The notes under the pieces: model-generated
What the model was told of the DNA's origin: nothing
What the model saw: the letters and a program-made list of their open reading frames with translations, nothing else
Databases searched by the model: none
Part shown: piece by piece, positions 1 to 6,592 of the stretch
Layout: every line of letters begins with the position of its first letter
How positions within the stretch are numbered: the first letter of the stretch is position 1
Program-made: the position numbers and the translations under genes
DNA from: an uncultured Porphyromonadaceae bacterium
Lineage (GTDB): Bacteria; Bacteroidota; Bacteroidia; Bacteroidales; Muribaculaceae
Assembly (NCBI GenBank): GCA_947178685.1
Contig: CAMWZE010000088.1
Span: 1 to 6,592 of the forward strand
DNA length: 6,592 nt
Reading direction: 5' to 3'

Positions 1-1209
<1,209 letters not shown>

Positions 1210-1227
1210 TTACTTTCTTTCAGTTTA

Positions 1228-2700
1228 TTATACGGTTTGGTTCACAGGTTTCAGAAGTTCCGACTGACGATAGAGGCCGAATGTATGCAGAGCCGGAGTA
1301 GCGTTGCCGTCAAGTATGCGCAAGCGCACATATTTTGCAGTCACCGGCGAGAAGCGTACTATCCACTTATGACCCACCGACTGCAGCGCCGAAGCCTCCG
1401 GAATCACAGTCCAATCTTTACCGTTTTGCGAATATTCCACACTCCACGCTGTGGTGCGGTGGCCAAGCTCGATCACCTCCTGAAGCATCAGGCAATCAAA
1501 TGTCTCAGACTTAGGAAGTGTGAAAGTAATGTCAGACTTTACCACACCATCTTTTCCAGCATAATAGGTGGTTTTATCCTCATCAATCAGATAGCGAGGA
1601 TTAAATTTGCCACCGCGCACGTTTGTGGCGCTCACCTTCGATCCCTTCAGAAGGTTACGACTGAATGTCTCATCCAGACCTTTGCGCAAGGTGGCCACCG
1701 TCAATGAGTCAATCGGATTTAACAGACCGCGACGGTCGGGCGGAAGATTGAGAAGCAGCACACTGTTGTGGCCTACAGAGTTGCAGTATATATCCCAGAG
1801 CTCATTCACCGACTTCACTCTCGAATCCTCTTCGGGATGATAGAACCAGCTCGGACGTATGGAGACATCAGTCTCAGCCGGAATATATGCATTGCCATTT
1901 TTTACGCCACAGTTCAGGGCATCATAATATGCGGCCTCGTCGCGTATGGCTATCGAATCGGTGGTCGACCAGCAAGGGTCGCCGCAGTGTCCCGCCTCAT
2001 TACCCATCCAGCGCACATCGGCAAATGGATATGAATTCTTGGTGCCGAAGATCACACAGTCGGGCTGGGTATCTCTGACAGTTTTATACCATTCTGTATA
2101 TAGAGGTGTGGTAAGCTCGTCGGCACCGGCACCGTCCCACCAAGTCTCCCAGATCTTTCCATAGTCAGTCATCAGTTCTCGGAGCTGCTTATTGTAATAA
2201 TCCTTGTAGCGGGCAGTGGTGTAGTCGGGATGCAGATGTTCGTGGCGGTCATGCGGACCGAGATATATACCTGCTTTTATGCCATATTCCTCGCAGGCAT
2301 CGGTAAATTCGCGCACCACATCACCTTTCCCCCCTTTCCATGCTGAGTTCTTCACGCCATAGTCGGTGTATTGGCTCGGCCAAAGGCAGAAACCGTCAGC
2401 ATGCTTAGCCGTGAGAATAGCGGCCGGAATTCCGGCATTTCTCAAGGTCTCCATCCATTGGGTGCAGTCAAGGGCGGTTGGGTTAAAAATGGCTGCCGGA
2501 GCCTTGCCGTCGCCTTCGTTCACGAAGTCTTCAAAGGTATTTATACCGAAATGGAAGAAAGCGATCATCTCGCGGTCATACCATTCCTTCTGGCGCTCGT
2601 TGGGTGTGGGTCCGAAAGGTTTCGGAGCCTCCTGTGCATTCATGGTTGTCGCAGCAGAGAGTGAGAGAAAAGCGGTCGCTATGATCTTATCAAGTTTCAT
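1228..2700 (-). CDS. GH29 alpha-L-fucosidase with C-terminal F5/8 type C domain
   Basis: This is a complete 490-residue secreted enzyme. Residues 1-22 form a signal peptide ending ATTMNA before QEAP, so Sec/SPI export to the periplasm or outside is likely. Residues about 30-345 are the GH29 catalytic barrel: EWYDREMIAFFHFGINTF near 39-56, LTAKHADGFCLWPS (96-109), GIKAGIYLGPHDRHEH (140-155) and WETWWDGAGAD (184-194). D189 is the expected nucleophile. E235 in RWMGNEAG is my candidate acid/base, by analogy with subfamily B enzymes. Residues about 350-478 form a discoidin/F5-8C (CBM32-like) beta-sandwich, with LIDEDKTTYY, WSVEYSQNGKDW and KYVRLRIL. The barrel-plus-CBM32 layout and the GNEAG motif suggest GH29-B, whose known members prefer branched alpha-1,3/1,4-fucosyl linkages. 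That specificity is inference. The start at 2700 is the only one that gives a full signal peptide. It is first in a probable operon with the GH2 gene. Confidence 0.95.
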   Translation of the reverse strand: MKLDKIIATAFLSLSAATTMNAQEAPKPFGPTPNERQKEWYDREMIAFFHFGINTFEDFVNEGDGKAPAAIFNPTALDCTQWMETLRNAGIPAAILTAKHADGFCLWPSQYTDYGVKNSAWKGGKGDVVREFTDACEEYGIKAGIYLGPHDRHEHLHPDYTTARYKDYYNKQLRELMTDYGKIWETWWDGAGADELTTPLYTEWYKTVRDTQPDCVIFGTKNSYPFADVRWMGNEAGHCGDPCWSTTDSIAIRDEAAYYDALNCGVKNGNAYIPAETDVSIRPSWFYHPEEDSRVKSVNELWDIYCNSVGHNSVLLLNLPPDRRGLLNPIDSLTVATLRKGLDETFSRNLLKGSKVSATNVRGGKFNPRYLIDEDKTTYYAGKDGVVKSDITFTLPKSETFDCLMLQEVIELGHRTTAWSVEYSQNGKDWTVIPEASALQSVGHKWIVRFSPVTAKYVRLRILDGNATPALHTFGLYRQSELLKPVNQTV

Positions 2701-2776
2701 GGGATGGTAGTTAATTTAATTAAATAAAGTTTTTGAAAGAGTTGAGGAGAGAGGGAGCGGTTTCAGAACTCAGGCG

Positions 2777-2784
2777 CAAAGTTA
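2777..2784 (-). promoter_or_regulatory. Predicted -7 promoter box of the fucosidase/beta-galactosidase operon
   Basis: On the minus strand this reads TAACTTTG, an exact match to the Bacteroidota sigma-ABfr -7 consensus TAnnTTTG. No TTTG -33 box lies 19-21 bp upstream; the nearest approximation, TTTA (2802-2805), leaves only a 17-bp spacer. The predicted start of transcription is near 2770, giving a leader of about 70 nt before the ATG at 2700. The weak -33 together with the adjacent inverted repeat at 2807-2825 suggests an activator-dependent promoter, which is inference. Confidence 0.55.
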
Positions 2785-2802
2785 TACACTTGTGATTATC
2801 TT

Positions 2803-2856
2803 AAATGATTAACACAAGGTTAATCTCAGCATTTCATCATTGCTAAATCATTAACC
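2803..2856 (+). repeat. Imperfect 12-bp direct repeat AAATSATTAACM
   Basis: AAATGATTAACA at 2803-2814 and AAATCATTAACC at 2845-2856 differ at two of twelve positions. Their starts are 42 bp apart, about four helical turns. Both contain the ATTAAC core shared with the other candidate operator sites, and the first copy overlaps the left arm of the inverted repeat at 2807-2825. Together they extend the candidate binding array toward the centre of the intergenic region. Confidence 0.4.
2807..2825. promoter_or_regulatory. Perfect inverted repeat, candidate operator upstream of the fucosidase promoter
   Basis: GATTAAC (2807-2813), a 5-bp spacer ACAAG, and GTTAATC (2819-2825) form a perfect 7+7 inverted repeat. 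It starts 22 bp upstream of the minus-strand -7 box, where an activator or repressor would contact the promoter. The half-site core TTAAC recurs across the intergenic region, so this is probably one site of a larger operator set. The geometry would suit a dimeric DNA-binding protein. I cannot name its family. Confidence 0.5.
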
Positions 2857-2941
2857 TTACTTAAGCTCTCAACAAAAATCCGACCACATCGCGTGTTACG
2901 GATCCGGAGCGACCTCAGCTGCCGATTAACGACTTTTCAGG

Positions 2942-2974
2942 GGGTTAACTTAAAAATTAACCCAAACTTAACCC
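2942..2974. promoter_or_regulatory. Inverted plus direct TTAACCC repeats, candidate operator upstream of susC
   Basis: GGGTTAA (2942-2948) and TTAACCC (2957-2963) form a perfect 7-bp inverted repeat around an 8-bp AT-rich spacer. A second TTAACCC lies at 2968-2974, exactly 11 bp after the first, so the two copies fall on about the same face of the helix. The last copy ends 20 bp before the -7 box at 2995. An alternative reading as an RNA hairpin is less likely, because the element lies upstream of the predicted transcription start. Confidence 0.5.
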
Positions 2975-2994
2975 TATGATTAATAGCCGATATC

Positions 2995-3002
2995 TACCTT
3001 TG
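2995..3002 (+). promoter_or_regulatory. Predicted -7 promoter box of the susC/susD-like operon
   Basis: TACCTTTG matches the Bacteroidota -7 consensus TAnnTTTG exactly. The expected -33 position (about 2970-2975) holds no TTTG and is instead occupied by the TTAACCC repeat at 2968-2974. The predicted transcription start is near 3008-3011, leaving a leader of roughly 90 nt before the ATG at 3102. Replacement of the -33 box by a repeated motif fits activator-driven transcription of a PUL, which is inference. Confidence 0.6.
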
Positions 3003-3054
3003 CACCCAGTTTCAGAACCCTCACCGGCGCATCGAACGTATCCTTACAAAAGAT

Positions 3055-3105
3055 ATGATGCACCTTAAAATTACAAAATCTTTTTCAATTATCAACCAAT
3101 CATGA
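3055..3105 (+). other. Possible 16-codon leader ORF overlapping the susC start
   Basis: An ORF starting at 3055 encodes MMHLKITKSFSIINQS. Its TGA stop (3103-3105) overlaps the susC ATG (3102-3104) in an ATGA arrangement, the geometry used for translational coupling. It lies wholly inside the predicted susC leader. There is no Shine-Dalgarno sequence, but none of the genes here has one. An ORF this short arises easily by chance, so it is recorded only as a candidate. Confidence 0.18.
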
Positions 3106-6100
3106 AAAAACCGAAACCACTCAACATGATGAAAGTGCCTTTGGCATTGGCCCTCGCACTCGGAATAGTGCCGGCCGCCACCCTTCATGCCAATACCCAA
3201 GAGGGGGAAGATACCTCTTTCGGTGTAAAAGCAGAACAACCCGCCACTTTGTATAAAGGCAAAGTGCTCGACTCCGAGGGAGAGGGTTTACCCGGAGTTA
3301 CTGTAAGATTAGATGGATCGGACCGTGCCACTGTCACTGACATCGACGGAGGCTTTTCAATCAATGCTCCCAAAGGATCGTCAATTACATTCACTATGGT
3401 GGGACTCGCGCCTAAGACGGTAAAACTCGGAAATAATACTGACCTCGAAATTCGTATGCTCGAATCCTCGCAAGCTCTGGGCGAGGTGGTGGTGGTAGGT
3501 TACGGCACTCAGAAGAAGGAGAATCTAACCGGAGCTGTGTCCGGAGTTACCGCCAAGGAACTTGAAGACCGTCCCATCACCAATCTGAGCCAGGGTCTGC
3601 AGGGACTGATAGGTAACCTCAACATATCTGCCAGCGACGGCACCCCCGGACGCGGATTCGGATTCAACGTAAGAGGAACCACTTCAGTCAACTCCTCCGG
3701 TCCTCTTATTTTGGTCGACGGCGTCCAGATGGATCCCAATATGATAAATCCGGCCGACGTGGAAAGCGTATCGGTGCTTAAGGATGCCGCCTCCGCCTCT
3801 ATCTATGGCACGCAGGCAGCTTATGGAGTTGTGCTTATAACTACTAAGAAGGGTAAGGAGCAGAAACCGAAATTAACCCTATCGGCAAATCTCTCCTGGA
3901 ACCGACCTACAAAGATTCCGGAATACATGGACTCCTGGACTTTCGCCAACTTCCACAATCTCACCAACAGAAACTCCGGTGGAGGCGACTATTACGACCA
4001 GACCCAGATGGAGCATATCTATGCCTATTACACCGATCCGAAACATAACCTCCCGGTATACATTGATCCATCCAATTCCGACAAGTATCTCTACTGCGGC
4101 AACACCGACTGGATAGCCGAGACAAGAAAGACAACCACACTCACTCAACAATATAACGTATCTATCTCGGGCGGTTCGGGAAAAACCACCTATTACGGAT
4201 CGGCCGGATTTATGGATCAGGAGGGTCAGCTAAAGCATTACGATGATAAGTATCAGCGCTTCAACGCCTCGATGAACATCAACTCCCAAGTGCTCTCCTG
4301 GTTAAACATCGGGATGAAGGCTAACTATAACTACACCAACCGCGACACCCCCTATGGCTCCCACAACAACGATATGGGATCCTCATTCTATGGTGCCGAT
4401 CTTCGTCCGTTCATGCCGGTCTATCACCCCGATGGGAATTACTCCGGTCAGGGCAGCTGGACCAATATGGTGGCGACCCAGGCGCTCTCGGGCAGTCGTG
4501 TGCACAAGGAGAACGATCTGTGGCTCACGGGCATCCTGCGTATTCAACCACTTAAGGATTGGAATATTAATCTCGACTACACCCGTAACATCTACTCAAT
4601 CAACAAGAAATATCACGGCAAGGAGATTATAGAGCATTATGCCAACCCTGAGGTGACCACCATATTTCCACACATCACCCCGAGCACGGTGAAATATACC
4701 AACGACAACAACTATTATGATGCCGTCAATGTATATACAGATTATACCCGCGACTTCGGATTTCACAATGTGAAGGTGCTCCTCGGCTATAATTATGAGC
4801 ATCACAGCTGGGCATGGTTTGACGCAGAACGTCAGAACCTTATAAGCCCCGACATTGCATCTTTAGGCATGGCCTATGGAGAGAAATACAACGGCAGCGG
4901 TTCTCATGCCAGTGCAACAGAGGGTTTCTTCGGCCGCATCAACTACAACTACGACAACCGTTATCTCCTTGAACTCAACGGCCGTTATGACGGTTCCTCA
5001 AAATTTCCTAAGAAGAAGAGATACGCCTTTTTCCCCTCTTTCTCTCTCGGATGGAGAATATCCGGTGAGAAATTCTGGGAACCGGTTATTCCTTACGTCA
5101 ACGAGCTTAAGATACGCGGTTCCTACGGTAAGCTTGGCAATCAGTCGGTAGGTGGCGACTATCCTTACATAGCCACAATGGGCGCAAACGGAGAGATGGG
5201 GTATCTTGTAGACGGCAAGAAGATTGCATGTGTGGGCACACCGGGTCTGGTAAGCCCTTTCCTTACATGGGAAACGGTGAAGCAACTGGATTTCGGTATT
5301 GACTTCGGAGCTCTCAACAATCGACTTTTCGGAACATTCGACTGGTATCGCCGTCTCACTCTCGATATGGTCACCAACGGCACTCCCCTCCCGGCTGTGC
5401 TCGGCACCGGTGCTCCTCAGGCCAACACCGCCAACCTGCGTACCGATGGCTGGGAGCTCACCATTGGCTGGCGCGACAGACTTCCCTTCGGACTCTCATA
5501 TGATGTCAGCCTTGTGCTCTCAGACTATCAGGCCACCATCACCAAGTTCAACAATCCCGAAATGATCATATCCAACCATTATGTCGGTAAGAAATGGGGT
5601 GAGATATGGGGATTCGTGACAGAAGGACTCTTCCAAAGCGAAGAGGAGGTCAGAGCACATGCCGATCAAAGTGAAGTGTATGGCGGTGGCTGGTATCCGG
5701 GCGATGTCAAATATCACGACCTCAATGGCGACGGCAAGATCACCTATGGCAAGGGCACTCTCAATGATCCGGGCGACCGTAAAGTTATCGGTAACAGTGA
5801 GCCACGATACGCCTATGGCATAAAGATTAATGCCGCTTGGAAAAATTTCGATCTCAATCTATTCTTCCAGGGCATCGGACAACGTGATGTGGTGCTCGGC
5901 GGAAATCAGTTCTGGGGCTTCGGCAACGAATGGCATGTACCCTTCAAACATGCTCTTGACTCCTGGACAGAGGAGAACCGCGATGCCTATTTCCCTCGCT
6001 CCACCTACGACAACGTGACAGGCAACCGCCATACTCAGACACGTTATCTCCAGGATGCCTCTTATTTCCGTCTCAAAAATATAACTCTCGGTTATACCCT

Positions 6101-6272
6101 CCCGGAGAAATGGATGAAGACAATCGGTTTTGACTCGGTAAGGTTCTACTTCACCGGACAGAACATTTTCACCTACGATCATCTCTTCAGCATCTACGAT
6201 CCCGAGACACTCGGACTCAACTCTTATCCTCTTCAGAAGTCGTTCGCCCTTGGCGTTACTGTAACATTGTAA
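3102..6272 (+). CDS. SusC/RagA-family TonB-dependent outer-membrane transporter
   Basis: This complete 1056-residue protein has normal length for SusC. Residues 1-30 are a Sec signal peptide (PLALALALGIVPAATLHA). About 50-120 is the carboxypeptidase-D regulatory-like domain (LYKGKVLDSEGEGLPGVTV). The SusC signature EVVVVGYGTQKKENLTGAV (128-146) begins the plug, which runs to about 250 with PLILVDGV (201-208) and DVESVSVLKDAASASIYG (219-236). The rest is the beta barrel, with a DLNGDGK calcium-loop-like motif at 873-879 and a terminal strand SFALGVTVTL. There is no extra N-terminal STN domain, so anti-sigma/ECF signalling through this transporter is unlikely. It should form the outer-membrane importer with the SusD-like lipoprotein that starts 16 bp downstream, taking up oligosaccharides with TonB energy. 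I chose the ATG at 3102 because it gives a basic n-region; M9 or M10 (3126, 3129) are possible. Substrate cannot be read from the sequence. Confidence 0.97.
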   Translation: MKKPKPLNMMKVPLALALALGIVPAATLHANTQEGEDTSFGVKAEQPATLYKGKVLDSEGEGLPGVTVRLDGSDRATVTDIDGGFSINAPKGSSITFTMVGLAPKTVKLGNNTDLEIRMLESSQALGEVVVVGYGTQKKENLTGAVSGVTAKELEDRPITNLSQGLQGLIGNLNISASDGTPGRGFGFNVRGTTSVNSSGPLILVDGVQMDPNMINPADVESVSVLKDAASASIYGTQAAYGVVLITTKKGKEQKPKLTLSANLSWNRPTKIPEYMDSWTFANFHNLTNRNSGGGDYYDQTQMEHIYAYYTDPKHNLPVYIDPSNSDKYLYCGNTDWIAETRKTTTLTQQYNVSISGGSGKTTYYGSAGFMDQEGQLKHYDDKYQRFNASMNINSQVLSWLNIGMKANYNYTNRDTPYGSHNNDMGSSFYGADLRPFMPVYHPDGNYSGQGSWTNMVATQALSGSRVHKENDLWLTGILRIQPLKDWNINLDYTRNIYSINKKYHGKEIIEHYANPEVTTIFPHITPSTVKYTNDNNYYDAVNVYTDYTRDFGFHNVKVLLGYNYEHHSWAWFDAERQNLISPDIASLGMAYGEKYNGSGSHASATEGFFGRINYNYDNRYLLELNGRYDGSSKFPKKKRYAFFPSFSLGWRISGEKFWEPVIPYVNELKIRGSYGKLGNQSVGGDYPYIATMGANGEMGYLVDGKKIACVGTPGLVSPFLTWETVKQLDFGIDFGALNNRLFGTFDWYRRLTLDMVTNGTPLPAVLGTGAPQANTANLRTDGWELTIGWRDRLPFGLSYDVSLVLSDYQATITKFNNPEMIISNHYVGKKWGEIWGFVTEGLFQSEEEVRAHADQSEVYGGGWYPGDVKYHDLNGDGKITYGKGTLNDPGDRKVIGNSEPRYAYGIKINAAWKNFDLNLFFQGIGQRDVVLGGNQFWGFGNEWHVPFKHALDSWTEENRDAYFPRSTYDNVTGNRHTQTRYLQDASYFRLKNITLGYTLPEKWMKTIGFDSVRFYFTGQNIFTYDHLFSIYDPETLGLNSYPLQKSFALGVTVTL

Positions 6273-6288
6273 ATTAGACCTCAACCAC

Positions 6289-6592
6289 ATGAAACTCTAT
6301 CTCAAAATAGCCGCAATATGCGGCCTGACTCTCTTAGCCTCATGCGAGGAAAATCTGAACCTCTATCCGGAGGATTCCATATCGGAAGACACCTTCTTCA
6401 ATAACGTCACCGATCTTGAACTCTTCGCCAATGGATTCTACGGCATCCTGCCCGGCGCTCAGGGCCCCGGTGCCGACGACCAAAGCGACTGCTTTGTGAA
6501 TGAAAAACCAAATACATGGATATTTAATCAGGAGACAAAGCCCACATCCGGTGGCGGTTGGGGCAGCGGCGACTGGGGTAATATACGTTCAC
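6289..6592 (+). CDS. SusD/RagB-family glycan-binding lipoprotein (N-terminal part)
   Basis: The frame opens at the ATG at 6289, 16 bp after the SusC stop, and stays open for 101 codons to the right edge, so most of the protein is missing. Residues 1-19 are a lipoprotein signal ending in the lipobox LASC, with C19 the lipidated cysteine. It is followed by EEN, an acidic stretch of the kind that directs Bacteroidota lipoproteins to the cell surface. The mature start resembles SusD proteins: LNLYPEDSISEDTFFNN (23-39), then DLELFANGFYGIL. The WGSGDWGNIR near the edge matches the early helix region of the family. SusD proteins cap the SusC barrel from outside and bind the glycan. Position directly after susC supports the call. 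No carbohydrate-binding residues can be judged from this fragment. Confidence 0.93.
   Translation, partial: MKLYLKIAAICGLTLLASCEENLNLYPEDSISEDTFFNNVTDLELFANGFYGILPGAQGPGADDQSDCFVNEKPNTWIFNQETKPTSGGGWGSGDWGNIRS

Larger units (their letters stand above)
2701..3101. promoter_or_regulatory. Divergent intergenic control region between enzyme and SusCD operons
   Basis: This 401-bp stretch has no substantial ORF. It separates the minus-strand fucosidase operon from the plus-strand SusC/SusD operon. It is AT-rich next to both start codons, as is usual for Bacteroidota leaders that lack a Shine-Dalgarno sequence. It contains one TAnnTTTG -7 box for each direction and a cluster of TTAAC/GTTAA elements between 2807 and 2974, listed separately. 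The middle (about 2880-2920) is more GC-rich and includes the 8-bp palindrome CGGATCCG at 2899-2906, for which I see no role. I see no tRNA, no riboswitch-like structure and no clear terminator here. The arrangement suggests one regulator acting on both operons. Confidence 0.8.

Noticed and set aside
2714..2725. Perfect 12-bp AT palindrome ATTTAATTAAAT in the fucosidase leader
   Set aside because: It consists only of A and T in an AT-rich leader next to a start codon, where such palindromes occur easily. It lacks the TTAAC-C/G flank shared by the candidate operators.
2701..3101. CRISPR array, insertion sequence ends or integration site in the repeat-rich intergenic region
   Set aside because: The repeats are 7-12 bp, degenerate and irregularly spaced, with no transposase or integrase nearby and no target-site duplication pattern. 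Operator sites explain them better.
3102..3250. STN signalling domain at the SusC N-terminus, implying ECF-sigma/anti-sigma control
   Set aside because: The signal peptide is followed by only about 18 residues before the carboxypeptidase-regulatory-like domain at about residue 50, which leaves no room for an STN domain.
5859..6290. A 143-codon minus-strand open frame opposite the end of susC
   Set aside because: It is antisense to the well-conserved C-terminal barrel of the SusC protein and shows no domain or signal of its own.

Overview
This window looks like part of a polysaccharide utilisation locus (PUL) from a member of the Bacteroidota, most likely order Bacteroidales. The evidence is a SusC-type TonB-dependent transporter followed 16 bp later by a SusD-type lipoprotein, TAnnTTTG-type -7 promoter boxes, start codons without Shine-Dalgarno sequences, and secreted glycoside hydrolases. 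The moderate GC content would suit gut families such as Muribaculaceae, but family level is a guess.

Layout. Bases 1-1203 (minus strand) hold the first 401 residues of a secreted GH2 beta-galactosidase with a ricin-type (beta-trefoil) lectin domain before the GH2 fold. It runs off the left edge, so its catalytic barrel is not visible. Bases 1228-2700 (minus) hold a complete secreted GH29 alpha-L-fucosidase with a C-terminal F5/8-type-C (CBM32-like) domain. These two genes are 24 bp apart and probably co-transcribed, fucosidase first. Bases 2701-3101 form a 401-bp divergent intergenic region. Bases 3102-6272 (plus) encode the complete SusC-like transporter, and 6289 to the right edge encodes the first 101 residues of the SusD-like lipoprotein.

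The intergenic region is the least ordinary part. It has a TAnnTTTG box facing each way and no good -33 TTTG box at either promoter. It also has a dense set of TTAAC/GTTAA elements, including a perfect inverted repeat (GATTAAC-N5-GTTAATC), a second one (GGGTTAA-N8-TTAACCC) and a direct TTAACCC repeat with an 11-bp period. These sit about 20 bp upstream of each -7 box. I infer one PUL regulator that switches the enzyme and transporter operons on together. No regulator gene is in the window.

How the genes may work together (inference): SusD captures and SusC imports a fucosylated, galactose-containing glycan, the fucosidase removes fucose caps, and the beta-galactosidase then cleaves the exposed galactose. 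Host mucin or milk-type glycans with Lewis or blood-group epitopes, or fucosylated plant xyloglucan side chains, are candidates. The window does not decide between them. I see no clear evidence of a wholly new system; this is a PUL edge with an unusually legible shared control region.
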